DNA of 64,000 bases, from NCBI GenBank assembly GCA_031082185.1, contig JAVHLI010000002.1, forward strand, positions 124,001 through 188,000. Direction: 5' to 3'. A program made the position numbers and the translations under genes. Numbering within the stretch: the first letter of the stretch is position 1; every line of letters starts with the position of its first letter. The DNA comes from a bacterium. GTDB lineage: Bacteria; Sysuimicrobiota; Sysuimicrobiia; Sysuimicrobiales; Humicultoraceae. The notes beneath the pieces are model-generated. The model was given only the letters and a program-made list of their open reading frames with translations, was not told the DNA's origin and did no database searches. This document shows positions 51,365 to 60,012 of this stretch, in pieces.

Positions 51365-52272
51365 CAGCGACTCCCCTCGCGCAGCGCGGCCCACGCCAGC
51401 CCCAGGGCCAGCAGTCCGGCAAGCAACGCAGCAGCAGCCGGGGCCGGCCACAGCCTAACCGCGGGCACGCCGATCACCGCCAGGGCCAGATCCCCCACGG
51501 GCACGGCGCGCGCGGTGGCGCGCGTGTAGGTCTGGCCCTCGGAGACGACCGGCGCGGCCTGCTGCAGCCGCGGGGAACGCGCCTCCGCGGGATCGGTCGT
51601 GAACAGCTCCAGGCGCTCGACCGGCAGCAACAGCTTGCGGCCGAGGTCAACCTCGCCGGAGGCGGCCACGCTGTAACCGTACGCAACCTGGTGCGTGCCA
51701 GGCCGGACGATCAACCGGTCCACGATCGCGCCGGCCTCCACCCGGGGCTGATGCAGTCCTTGATTGAAAGCCACGTACCGGGCTCCCGGGGGCAGGGGAA
51801 AGACCACGCTGCCCAGGAAGGTCTGAGAGCCGGCGTTCTGAAGATGAACGGCTTCCGAGACGCGCACGTACCCCTTCCGGGCCTCGACCGCGATGCCTAG
51901 CAGGGAGATCCGCAGCGGCACGCGGTCCGAGGCATCGAGCACTTGAAGAACGACCTCGGCCGGCATCCCGCCGCCGAGGACCGCGTGGGCGGCATAGGTC
52001 ACCCCGTCGCGGACGGACTGCACCAGGTAGCGGCCGTCGGGGAGGCCGCTGAACGCGAACCGGCCGCGCGCGTCGCTGCGCGCCCGGTCGACCTGCACCG
52101 CGCCCTCGGGGCCGATGAAGACGAGCGCCACCTCGGCATCGGGCACCGGCTGCCCGGTGGTGCCGTTGCGCACCACTCCGGCGGCGGTCCCGCCTGCGGG
52201 GGCGCCGGATGAGGAACCGACGGCGAGGCCGGCTGCCAGCAGCGCTGCCGCGATCAGCAGGGATCGCCTCAC
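51364..52272 (-). CDS. Exported protein with carboxypeptidase-regulatory-like domain and C-terminal membrane anchor
   Basis: A 302-residue protein. Residues 1-23 are a signal peptide. Residues 28-110 match a CarboxypepD_reg beta-sandwich (GVVRNGTTGQPVPDAEV, SDARGRFAFSGLPDGRY). The middle part is beta-rich. A hydrophobic helix near the C-terminus ends in ALREGSR, so most of the protein should face outside the membrane. It lies inside the cytochrome c maturation run, overlapping the ccmI-like gene (four bases) and the prenyl synthase (one base). A role in cytochrome assembly is only suggested by position. Confidence 0.72.
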   Translation of the reverse strand: MRRSLLIAAALLAAGLAVGSSSGAPAGGTAAGVVRNGTTGQPVPDAEVALVFIGPEGAVQVDRARSDARGRFAFSGLPDGRYLVQSVRDGVTYAAHAVLGGGMPAEVVLQVLDASDRVPLRISLLGIAVEARKGYVRVSEAVHLQNAGSQTFLGSVVFPLPPGARYVAFNQGLHQPRVEAGAIVDRLIVRPGTHQVAYGYSVAASGEVDLGRKLLLPVERLELFTTDPAEARSPRLQQAAPVVSEGQTYTRATARAVPVGDLALAVIGVPAVRLWPAPAAAALLAGLLALGLAWAALREGSR

Positions 52273-52538
52273 TGCCCGGCTCCCGGCCCGGCCAGTTGCC
52301 GGAAGACCTCTGAGGCCTCGGCTTCTAGGGTGGCCCGCGCTGCCCGGTAGTCACACTCTGACAGCTTGCCGGTATGCCAGTCCAGGTCCAGATCGTGCAG
52401 GGCGCGCAGCGCTGCGTCACTGGCGGCCTCCAGCGCGTCGCGCGGATCCGCCTCCGGAAGTTCCAGGGACTGAAACGCCGGCGCAAGCAGGTACGCGGCG
52501 ATCAGTACCGCCACGGTGAAGAAGAGCACCTCGGTCAC
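52269..52538 (-). CDS. Small CcmI/CcmH-type cytochrome c biogenesis protein
   Basis: An 89-residue protein with one N-terminal membrane helix (VLFFTVAVLIAAYLL) and a charged helix containing ALHDLDLDWHTGKLSECDY, the pattern seen at the start of CcmI-like proteins. The TPR part of full CcmI is missing. The GTG at 52538 overlaps the ccmF stop (GTGA). It may present apocytochrome to the haem lyase. Separate CcmH and CcmG genes are not in this window. Confidence 0.7.
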   Translation of the reverse strand: MTEVLFFTVAVLIAAYLLAPAFQSLELPEADPRDALEAASDAALRALHDLDLDWHTGKLSECDYRAARATLEAEASEVFRQLAGPGAGQ

Positions 52539-54490
52539 GGCGCCCTCCGCCTCCGCTCGGGCAGGACGGCAAAGGCCGCCCCCAGGACGGCCACGACGCC
52601 GCCGGCCCAGAGCCAGGACACCAGCGGATGCACGAGCACGCGGATCGTTCCCCCCCCGTCCGGCGTCCATTCGGAGAGGATGAGATAAAGGTCCTCGCGC
52701 AACGAGGAGCGGATGGCGACGTGGTGCATCGGCTGCTCCTGCGCGCGGTAGAAGTACCGCTGCGGGGAGTATGAACCCAAGAACCTCGCGCCGGCCCAGA
52801 CCCGCACCGATGCCTCGGTCACGTCTATGCCGGGAAGCTCGCTGTGGCGAAGGCCGCCGTACTCGAGGGTGTACCGCCCAACTCTAAAACGCTCCCCGGG
52901 ACGCAGCGTGGCCCCGGCCTGGGTGTCGAACGCGCTGCTTGCCGCGATCCCAACTAGCATAAGTAGGACACCGAAGTGCACCGCGTAGCCCCCGTAGCGG
53001 CGGCGGTTGCGCGCGAAGAGCCGAACCAGCGCCAGGGGCGCGATCTCCCCACGCCGGATGCGCACGCGCGTGCCCCGGACCGTTTCCAACACGATGGTGC
53101 CCAAAACGAACAGCGCGGCGGCAAACACCAGGAGGGCGCCGGCGTGGCGCACGCCGAGCAGACCCAGCACCAGCGCGCCGAGCACCGCCGCCGCCGAAGG
53201 GAGCGTGAAGTTCCCGGCGAGCTGTTCCCGCGTGGCCTGCCGCCACGGCAGCAGCGGTCCGATTCCCATCAGCAGGAGTATGCCGATGGAGATGGGCACC
53301 ATCACCGTGTTGAAGTAGGGCGGCCCCACGTTAATCCTGACGCCGCGGAAGGCCTCGGTCAGGACCGGAAACATCGTGCCCAGCAAGACAACGACGGCCG
53401 CGGCCACGAAGAGCAGGTTGTTGGCAAGGAAGGCCGTCTCTCGGCTTATGACCGACTCAACGGTGCCGCGGCTCTTCAGCGCCTCCCATCGCCAGGCGAG
53501 CAGGCCGAAGGAGACCAGCAGCAGAACCGACAGAAAACCCAGGAAGAGATATCCTATCAGGGGGGCCTCGGCGAAGGCGTGGACCGAAGACAGCACCCCG
53601 CTGCGCACCAGGAACGTTCCGAAAACCGTCAGCCCGAAGGTGAGCAGGATCAGCGCGACGTTCCACGCTGCCAGCATTCCGCGCCTTTCCTGGATCTGGA
53701 TCGAGTGGAGGAACGCCGTGGCGGTCAGCCAGGGCATGAACGCCGCGTTCTCCACAGGGTCCCACGCCCAGTACCCTCCCCACCCTAGCACCTCGTACGA
53801 CCACTTCGCCCCGAGCAGCAGGCCCAGCGTGAGGAAGATCCACGGCACAATGATCCATCGTCGGGAAAGCGCCACCCAGGTCTCGTCCAGGCGGCCGGTG
53901 ATCAGCGCCGCGACCGCCAGCGCGAACGGCACGCTCATTCCAACGAACCCCAGGTAGAGCATCGGCGGATGAACCGACATCCACGTGTTGCGCAGCAACG
54001 GGTTCAACCCCTGCCCGTCTGGCGGAGGCGGAACCAGCGGGACGAACGGGTTGCTGGCCCCTGCCAGCAGGACGGAGAAGAAGGCCGCGACCACCAGCAG
54101 CGTCGCGGCCGCAGGGCCCTGGAGGTCCGGATGGGACCGGAGGCTCCATACCGCCGTAACCATGTAGCCCGCCAGGATAAGGGCCCACAGCAGCAGCGCG
54201 CCGTCGTGCCCCCCCCAGAACGCCATGATCGTTTGTAGCAGAGGCTGGGTTGACTCGCTGGCCATGGCGACAAAGCGCACCGAGAAGTCCCTAGCGAGGA
54301 ACGCCGTCCAGAGCGCCGCCGATGCCAGCGCCATCAGGAGTGCCCAGACCGTAACGGCCCGGCGCCCGCTGGCGAGATACCCGCCGTGCCGTCGGGTTAG
54401 ACCTAGCGTCGTTGCCGCGATCCCGTAGAGCGCGACGACCAAGCCGGCCAGCAGGGCGAACCGGCCGACCTCACCCACGAGGTTCACCAT
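52535..54490 (-). CDS. ccmF: Haem lyase CcmF/NrfE family
   Basis: A 651-residue integral membrane protein with many helices. The haem-handling tryptophan-rich loop reads GGYWAWDPVENAAFMPWL, preceded by HPPMLYLGF and followed by RSGVLSSVHAF, all CcmF marks. It attaches haem from CcmE to CxxCH motifs of apocytochromes outside the membrane. Eight bases after ccmE and overlapping the ccmI-like gene. Confidence 0.95.
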   Translation of the reverse strand: MVNLVGEVGRFALLAGLVVALYGIAATTLGLTRRHGGYLASGRRAVTVWALLMALASAALWTAFLARDFSVRFVAMASESTQPLLQTIMAFWGGHDGALLLWALILAGYMVTAVWSLRSHPDLQGPAAATLLVVAAFFSVLLAGASNPFVPLVPPPPDGQGLNPLLRNTWMSVHPPMLYLGFVGMSVPFALAVAALITGRLDETWVALSRRWIIVPWIFLTLGLLLGAKWSYEVLGWGGYWAWDPVENAAFMPWLTATAFLHSIQIQERRGMLAAWNVALILLTFGLTVFGTFLVRSGVLSSVHAFAEAPLIGYLFLGFLSVLLLVSFGLLAWRWEALKSRGTVESVISRETAFLANNLLFVAAAVVVLLGTMFPVLTEAFRGVRINVGPPYFNTVMVPISIGILLLMGIGPLLPWRQATREQLAGNFTLPSAAAVLGALVLGLLGVRHAGALLVFAAALFVLGTIVLETVRGTRVRIRRGEIAPLALVRLFARNRRRYGGYAVHFGVLLMLVGIAASSAFDTQAGATLRPGERFRVGRYTLEYGGLRHSELPGIDVTEASVRVWAGARFLGSYSPQRYFYRAQEQPMHHVAIRSSLREDLYLILSEWTPDGGGTIRVLVHPLVSWLWAGGVVAVLGAAFAVLPERRRRAP

Positions 54491-54498
54491 TCACGCTC

Positions 54499-54891
54499 TC
54501 ACCGCTCCGGGTGCTTCTCCTTGTACTCAACCGGGTGGGTGGAGATGACCTGCGAAGCCAGCAGGATCCCATCGCCGTCCAGCCGCCCCTCCACGAGCAC
54601 GTTCTTGCCCTCAGCGAACAGGTCGGGCAGCGGTCCGCGGAAGCGCACGTTGTAGCGCGTGGTCCCGTCGGTGATCGCAAACCGGGATTCGCCATCGGCC
54701 TTGACCACCGATCCCTCTACAACCCGACCGGCAATCCTGACCCTGGCCGCGCGCAGCTCCGGCCGGCCGGCGAACTCGGTAGTGGTCAGGTAATACACCA
54801 TGGAGGATCGGGCGCCGTGGTAGGCCGCGAACGCCAGCCCCAGCACGATGATCACCGCCCCCACAAACAGCTTACGCCGAGCCGGAATCAT
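54499..54891 (-). CDS. ccmE: Haem chaperone CcmE
   Basis: A 130-residue protein with one N-terminal membrane helix (residues 8-26) and an OB-fold domain with VRIAGRVVEGSV and FRGPLPDLF. The haem-binding region is THPVEY, a HxxxY arrangement fitting the His-type CcmE. The ATG at 54891 overlaps the ccmD stop (TAATG). The longer upstream frame is a shadow. It takes haem from CcmABCD to CcmF. Confidence 0.93.
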   Translation of the reverse strand: MIPARRKLFVGAVIIVLGLAFAAYHGARSSMVYYLTTTEFAGRPELRAARVRIAGRVVEGSVVKADGESRFAITDGTTRYNVRFRGPLPDLFAEGKNVLVEGRLDGDGILLASQVISTHPVEYKEKHPER

Positions 54892-55019
54892 TAGCGTCCC
54901 TGGCGCGTGCCGGCCGCGTCGGAGAGGTCGGCGATCAGGCGCTGCCGCGCCACCAGGGTCCAGGCGTACCCCGCGAAGAGCGCGGCGGCCACGATGTAGG
55001 CCGCGGCCACGTATCCCAC
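54891..55019 (-). CDS. ccmD: CcmD-like small membrane protein
   Basis: A 42-residue protein. It has one hydrophobic helix (YVAAAYIVAAALFAGYAW) and a basic-then-acidic tail, the standard CcmD layout. The GTG at 55019 lies two bases after the ccmC stop, with GGGGAG nine bases upstream, and its stop overlaps ccmE. CcmD helps release holo-CcmE from CcmABC. Easily missed because of its size. Confidence 0.8.
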   Translation of the reverse strand: MGYVAAAYIVAAALFAGYAWTLVARQRLIADLSDAAGTRQGR

Positions 55020-55021
55020 TG

Positions 55022-55681
55022 CTACGCGCTCCCCTCGAGGGCCTCTGCCAGCGCGTCCAGGGTCCGTTCCTGGCGCACGCGCAGGACAAGAAGCGCCGCA
55101 AACACCACCAGGAACGCCACCATGTTGATCACAAGGGGGACCAGCATGCTGGGAGGCAGCGCCGGCCCCTCCGGACGGAAGACCGTCGGCTGTGGGTGAA
55201 GCGTGCGCAGGAGGACGGCCGACCAATGGATGATGGGGATGTCCAGCACCCCCACGATCCCGATGATGGCGGCGGCCCGCGCTCCCCGGGAGCCGGGCGC
55301 CCACGCGCGCACCATTAGATAGCCGATGTAGATGAACCAGAGAATCAGCGTGGTGGTCAGGCGCGCGTCCCAGGTCCACCAGGCGCCCCAGACCGCCTTG
55401 CCCCAGATGGCGCCCGAGAGCAGGGTCATGGAGATGAACAGCACTCCCAGCTCGGCCGCCGAGTGCGCCAGGCGGTCCCACCGAGGGTCGCGCCGCCACA
55501 GGAACAGCACGCTGCCGGCGAACACCACCAGCAGCGCGACATAGGCGGTCACCACGCCGGGCACGTGCAGGTACATAATGCGCTGCGGCGCGCCTTGAAA
55601 CAGCTCGGTGGGCGCCGCCAGCAGCGCCCAGGCGACGCCCACGAGCATCAGTGCAATTCCGAGGAACAGCAGCACCCTCAC
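55022..55681 (-). CDS. ccmC: Haem handling protein CcmC
   Basis: A 219-residue protein with six predicted membrane helices and the tryptophan-rich haem motif GAWWTWDARLT near residue 125. It loads haem onto CcmE. Flanked by ccmB (three bases) and ccmD (two bases). Confidence 0.94.
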   Translation of the reverse strand: MRVLLFLGIALMLVGVAWALLAAPTELFQGAPQRIMYLHVPGVVTAYVALLVVFAGSVLFLWRRDPRWDRLAHSAAELGVLFISMTLLSGAIWGKAVWGAWWTWDARLTTTLILWFIYIGYLMVRAWAPGSRGARAAAIIGIVGVLDIPIIHWSAVLLRTLHPQPTVFRPEGPALPPSMLVPLVINMVAFLVVFAALLVLRVRQERTLDALAEALEGSA

Positions 55682-55684
55682 CCG

Positions 55685-56332
55685 TCATTCCTCAACAACG
55701 TACTCGAACAGCAGGAAACTCGCCGTAACGAAAATGATATCAAAAACAAGCAGTAGCTGCAATTGCGCGCCGATCGCCGAAAGCGGCAGCCCATCGAGGA
55801 TTCCGGTTGTGGCGCCCACCGCGGCGATAATTAGCGGAAGCACCACCGGGAGCATTAGTATCGGCAGGAGCGCCTCCCGCAGGCGGGCCTGTACGATCAG
55901 CCCTCCGAACAGGGTGCCCACGGCCGCCAGCCCAACCCCGCCGAGCAGCATGGGAAGGGCCAGCGCGGGCAGATGGGTCCAGATCGTTTCCGTGAACAGC
56001 GCGCCGAAGAGCGGCAGGGAGATCACCTGCACGAGCACCAGCCCCAGCCAGTTCGTGAGCGCCTTGGCCGCAAAGATCAGCCCGCGGTCAAGCGGGGCCA
56101 GCAGGAGCGCCGTCAGGTGGTCGCGCTCCAGTGTAAACGTGCGAGTGAACCCCAGCGTCGCGCCAAACGCGTAAGTCACCCACATGGCGGCGGGAGCGGC
56201 CTCGGGGCCGGACCGGGTGGCTCCGAGCACGATTGCCAGCAGCAGTGCCAGCAGACCCATGGCCGAAACGATCTCGCGGCCGCGCCACTCCAGGCGCAGG
56301 TCCTTGCCCACCAGCAGGCGCACGACCCTCAT
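55685..56332 (-). CDS. ccmB: Haem exporter permease CcmB
   Basis: A 215-residue membrane protein with about six helices. It starts VRLLVGKDLRLEWRGRE and has FTLERDHLTALLLAPLDR, typical of CcmB. It is the permease partner of CcmA and overlaps ccmA by four bases. Confidence 0.93.
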   Translation of the reverse strand: MRVVRLLVGKDLRLEWRGREIVSAMGLLALLLAIVLGATRSGPEAAPAAMWVTYAFGATLGFTRTFTLERDHLTALLLAPLDRGLIFAAKALTNWLGLVLVQVISLPLFGALFTETIWTHLPALALPMLLGGVGLAAVGTLFGGLIVQARLREALLPILMLPVVLPLIIAAVGATTGILDGLPLSAIGAQLQLLLVFDIIFVTASFLLFEYVVEE

Positions 56333-57042
56333 CGCCGTCCCTCGCGGAACCAGGCCGCCAGGAGCTCCGCGTTCAGCCCCGCGGCCGGCATGATTTCGGT
56401 GAGCCGTCCGTCCAACATCACGGCGACGTCCGCGCCCAGCGCCCCGGCTCCGGTCGGGTCGTGCGTCGTCAGGATCACCGTGCAGCCGCGCGCGGCGCCG
56501 GCGCGCAGCGTGGCGGTCAGGCGGTCGGCCGCGCCCACGTCGAGGCCGGTGTACGGCTCGTCCAGGATCAGCAGGTCGGGCTCGTGCAGCAGGGCTCGCG
56601 CCAGGTTCACCTGTTGGCGTTGTCCGCGCGAGAGCACGCGCACCCGCCGGCGGGCAAGCGGCCGCAGCGCGTACTCGTCGAGGGCGGATTCAACCACTTC
56701 CGGCGCCAGGTCGTACAGTCCCCCAAAGAACTTCAAGTTCTCCTCCACGGTCAGCGCATCGTAGAGGAGCGACTCGTGGGGAACCAGGCCGATTCGCCGC
56801 CTGATCTCCGGCAGCGGCCCCGACGGCTCGCCGAACCACGCCACGCTCCCGCGGGTCGGCAACGACAGGGTGGCGATAAGGCGAAGCAGCGTGGTCTTGC
56901 CCGAACCGTTGGCGCCCAAGATCGCCAGCGTTTCGCCGGAGTGGACGCGCAGGTCCACGCCCCGCAGCACAGGCCGGTGGTCGAAGGCCTTCACCAACCC
57001 TCGCACGTCCACCGCCCACCGCTGTGGAACGCCGCCGATCAC
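56329..57042 (-). CDS. ccmA: Haem exporter ATPase CcmA
   Basis: A 237-residue ABC ATPase. Walker A is GANGSGKTT, the signature is LSRGQRQQVNLA and Walker B is DLLILDEP. It powers release of holo-CcmE. The GTG start at 57042 overlaps the preceding gene (GTGA). It opens the ccm block within the longer minus-strand run. Confidence 0.92.
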   Translation of the reverse strand: MIGGVPQRWAVDVRGLVKAFDHRPVLRGVDLRVHSGETLAILGANGSGKTTLLRLIATLSLPTRGSVAWFGEPSGPLPEIRRRIGLVPHESLLYDALTVEENLKFFGGLYDLAPEVVESALDEYALRPLARRRVRVLSRGQRQQVNLARALLHEPDLLILDEPYTGLDVGAADRLTATLRAGAARGCTVILTTHDPTGAGALGADVAVMLDGRLTEIMPAAGLNAELLAAWFREGRR

Positions 57043-58631
57043 CCCCGCACCCCGCGTCCCTGGGCACCGTCACTCAGTTGGTCCACAAGCTCCTCCACCG
57101 CCTCAACGGGGAAGAGAAGGAACGGATAGCCGCGGTAGCCCGTCGCCTCGACCTCCTGCTCACGCCGGTTGTGCCGGCGGAGCGCCTCCTGCGCCTCGCC
57201 CAGGTGGTCGGCAACCGCACCCGTCAGAATGAGGTTGAGTTCGCGGATACGCTGGGTGGCCTCCCGGCGCTCCCGCCGCGTCAGGTCCGCGGCGGCCTCG
57301 AGGCGGCGGATGAGCGCCCACTTCTCGGCCACCAGCGCACTGTGCGGTCCGTCGCCGGAGGGCAAGAACCGGTCCGGGTTGTGCTGGAGGTCCAGCAGCA
57401 GCCGCTGCAGCCTTTGGCGTTCGTCCTGCAGGGGCGCGGCGGCGGGAAACGGCAGATGCAGGGTTGCCGTGACGGTGGCGTAGGCCGGCGGGGAGACGCC
57501 GTAGAAAGCTTCCATGACGGCATCGGTTGCGCGGTCGTATCGCCCGCCGCCGACCCCGTGGATGAACAGGTCGGAGACAACCAGTCGGGCGAATGCGGTC
57601 AGAGCAAGCGCGCGGGGCCGGATCCCCATGGCGGCAAAGACCGGATCATCGGGGCGGCGGGGAACCGGGCCCACGTCGCCGCCGCCGGCATAGAACCTGC
57701 CGCCATCGGCGCCGACGAACAGCGCCTGCCTCTGCCCGCCGGCCACGAGCCAGAAGGGTATCTCGATCCGCCCGGGCTCCACCGCCAGGTCGGGAAATGG
57801 CTGGGCGCCGGTGCGGATGCCGTAGTGCGCGCGGTAGGCGGCCAGCATCGCATTGTGCACGGCCGCGAACCGGCCGGCGTGGTGCGCGATGGAAAGCACG
57901 AATCGTCGAAACGACCCTGTGCGGGCCAGCCACGATACGGGCAGGTCAAGGTAGGGACGCGGTCCCTCCAGGGCGCGGCGCGCCGCGGTTACGGCCCCGG
58001 CGAGCCCCAAGCCCGAGGGCGGAACCGGCAGGAGGCGCGCGCGGCTCCATCCCATGGCAAGAGCAGGACCGCCGGCCGTCTGCAGGCACGCATCAATGGC
58101 TCCCAGGAACGCCCGCCACTGTTCGGGATCGGGCGCCGGAAGCACCTCCGCGGGCACATCAGGACCGGCGCGGGAGAGCACGATTCGTTCGCGGCGCAGT
58201 AGGCCGTCGGCTCTGGGCACCTCAGCGGCGATCTCCTCAACCGCGTCGGTGTCCACGATCAGATCAAGCCCAACACCGTCGGGGGGAACCATGCGCGCCA
58301 GGGCCAGGTACTTGATCCAGATGCCCGGATGCGCCAGGACTGGCTGGTGGCCGGTGCACAGCACCTGTGCGCTGCCGTGATCGGGCACCTCCAGCCCCAG
58401 CCCGCGGGTGTAGGCCGCGGCCAGGGCCAGTGCCTCCGGGCGGGCGGTGCGGCGAAGCTCGCCCAGAGGGATCCCGCCCACCTCGACGGTCGCGGCATCG
58501 AGCGCCAGCCGGTTGGCCCTTCCCAGCGCCGGCCACGTGTCGTAGGCAGGGACGCCCACGGCCAGTGGGGAGGTGGTTGGGATCTCCAGCTCGAGCTCAG
58601 GCCACCGGAACGGCCCCACGGCCTCAGCCAT
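57039..58631 (-). CDS. Uncharacterised protein with remote resemblance to BshC
   Basis: A 530-residue soluble protein. GHQPVLAHPGIWIKYLALAR (about residues 87-106) and the following VDTDAVEEIAAEVPR are laid out like TGQQPGL-GPLYTLYKAL and the SEDHDF-EVN part of BshC, the putative cysteine-adding enzyme of bacillithiol synthesis. A helical segment rich in Arg and Glu lies near the C-terminus, as in BshC. Another landmark, LFIHGVGGGRYDRATD, is one I associate only with uncharacterised proteins. The ATG at 58631 shares a base with the stop of a BshB1-like deacetylase gene. The pairing supports a low-molecular-weight thiol pathway, but identity is too low to be sure. Confidence 0.6.
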   Translation of the reverse strand: MAEAVGPFRWPELELEIPTTSPLAVGVPAYDTWPALGRANRLALDAATVEVGGIPLGELRRTARPEALALAAAYTRGLGLEVPDHGSAQVLCTGHQPVLAHPGIWIKYLALARMVPPDGVGLDLIVDTDAVEEIAAEVPRADGLLRRERIVLSRAGPDVPAEVLPAPDPEQWRAFLGAIDACLQTAGGPALAMGWSRARLLPVPPSGLGLAGAVTAARRALEGPRPYLDLPVSWLARTGSFRRFVLSIAHHAGRFAAVHNAMLAAYRAHYGIRTGAQPFPDLAVEPGRIEIPFWLVAGGQRQALFVGADGGRFYAGGGDVGPVPRRPDDPVFAAMGIRPRALALTAFARLVVSDLFIHGVGGGRYDRATDAVMEAFYGVSPPAYATVTATLHLPFPAAAPLQDERQRLQRLLLDLQHNPDRFLPSGDGPHSALVAEKWALIRRLEAAADLTRRERREATQRIRELNLILTGAVADHLGEAQEALRRHNRREQEVEATGYRGYPFLLFPVEAVEELVDQLSDGAQGRGVRG

Positions 58632-59314
58632 CAGATCAAGCCGTCCCAACGTGATATCCCAATCTCCTCGCGGCAGACGAACGCCTCGCCGTACCGCCGG
58701 TGGATCAGGCGGCCCCAGTAGGCACTGGTCTCTCTTATCGTGTCGAGGATGTGGGCGTTCCCACGCGCGTCGCCGAACTGCGAGGTGTAGGCCGCCACCG
58801 CCGCCATCTTGGTCTCGATATGGTCTGAGATGTCCACGATGAACGACGGCTTAACGTGCAGCCGGTAGTGCGTGCTGAAGAAATGATAGACGCGGTCAGG
58901 GTAGTGCGGCTCGCCCTGCATGGAGGTTCGTGAGAGCTTGGCCGTGAAACGGGCGGCCTCAGCCAGCGCGCAGGCCGCGACGTGATCGGGATGGGCGTCC
59001 ACCCAGTATGGGACGAAGAGAACGTCGGGACGCACCTTGCGGATCACATCGGCCACCTGAAACCGCGCCTCGATCGTGTCTTGGAGAAACCGGTTGGGCA
59101 GACCAAGAGTGAGGCGGCGCCGAACACCCAATAGGCGTGAGGCCTCGTCCGTCTCCGCGGCCCGTCGTTCGGGCGATCCGATCGGGGTGGGCTCGCCGTC
59201 GGTCAGGTCGCACACAACGACCTCGTGCCCCTGCTCGTGCAGCAGGCAGACCGTGCCGCCCATCGCGATCTCGACATCGTCCGGGTGGGGACCTATGGCT
59301 AGGACAACGGCCAA
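58631..59314 (-). CDS. LmbE/PIG-L family deacetylase, BshB1-like
   Basis: A 227-residue zinc deacetylase. The metal motif GPHPDDVEIAMGGT is at the N-terminus, and the second site is DAHPDH. The sequence LGLPNRFLQDT and the C-terminal FVCREEIGIS fit the BshB1 group, which removes acetyl from GlcNAc-malate. The TTG at 59314 follows GGAGGT. It overlaps the GT2 gene by 16 bases and the BshC-like gene by one. No GT4-type BshA is present nearby. Confidence 0.82.
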   Translation of the reverse strand: MAVVLAIGPHPDDVEIAMGGTVCLLHEQGHEVVVCDLTDGEPTPIGSPERRAAETDEASRLLGVRRRLTLGLPNRFLQDTIEARFQVADVIRKVRPDVLFVPYWVDAHPDHVAACALAEAARFTAKLSRTSMQGEPHYPDRVYHFFSTHYRLHVKPSFIVDISDHIETKMAAVAAYTSQFGDARGNAHILDTIRETSAYWGRLIHRRYGEAFVCREEIGISRWDGLI

Positions 59315-60006
59315 CGCGCCACCTCCTGGGCGAGCACCTGTTCGTAGTATCGCCGCCTGGCAGCCACATCGTCCAGCCCGCCCCAGAAGCGCCGCTCGGG
59401 GTTCTTGTAGATGCGCGGGACCGGGAGCTCACTGACCCGCAGCCGGTGGTGCGCCGCCTGAATCCACACCTGCAGCGGCAGGCCGTAGGAGGGCTCGGTC
59501 AGCGCCATTCGGCGGAGCGCGTCGGCGCGATAGGCCTTGAAGCCGCAGAACGCGTCGGTGATGGCGTAGCCGGTGAGCACGCGCAGGCGGGCGGTGATCT
59601 CCTCGTTCAGCTCCCGCCGATCGGCCGGGGCCTCATCGCCGCCGACGCCGGGGTCCAGGTAGCGGCTTCCGGAAACGATATCGGCATCCTCCAGCGCGGA
59701 TGCGAACTTGGGTATCTGCCGAGGCTCGTGCTGCTCGTCGCAGTCGAGCGTGACCACGGCGTCGTACCCGTGGGAGAGGGAAAACGAAAACCCATCAATG
59801 AGTGACTGGCCGTACCCCTCGTTATGCGCGTGGGTTATGACGGTGATGTCGGGGTAGCCGCGCAGCACCTCGGGGGACCGATCGGTCGAGCCGTCGTCCA
59901 CGACGAGCACGGATAGACCCTGAGCCCACCGCCGCACCTCGTCGAGTACACGGGCGAGCGTCGGCTCCTCGTTGAAAAGCGGTAGAACTACAACTGTTCG
60001 GCGCAT
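59299..60006 (-). CDS. Family 2 glycosyltransferase (dolichyl/polyprenyl-phosphate sugar synthase-like)
   Basis: A 235-residue GT2 enzyme. VLPLFNEEPTLARVL, VVDDGSTDRS and the metal-binding TLDCDEQHEP motif are clear. There is no C-terminal membrane segment. It likely moves a sugar from a nucleotide donor to a lipid or other acceptor. It is six bases after the HD-domain gene and overlaps the deacetylase gene. Confidence 0.88.
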   Translation of the reverse strand: MRRTVVVLPLFNEEPTLARVLDEVRRWAQGLSVLVVDDGSTDRSPEVLRGYPDITVITHAHNEGYGQSLIDGFSFSLSHGYDAVVTLDCDEQHEPRQIPKFASALEDADIVSGSRYLDPGVGGDEAPADRRELNEEITARLRVLTGYAITDAFCGFKAYRADALRRMALTEPSYGLPLQVWIQAAHHRLRVSELPVPRIYKNPERRFWGGLDDVAARRRYYEQVLAQEVARWPLS

Positions 60007-60012
60007 GCACGG

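Noticed and set aside
49904-51529. 541-codon plus-strand frame over the kinase and prenyl synthase genes
   Set aside because: No motifs, Arg/Gln-rich; the opposite strand carries DDxxD and kinase motifs.
57039-60006. Complete bacillithiol operon (bshA, bshB1, bshC)
   Set aside because: The glycosyltransferase is GT2, not the GT4 type expected of BshA, and the BshC resemblance is weak.
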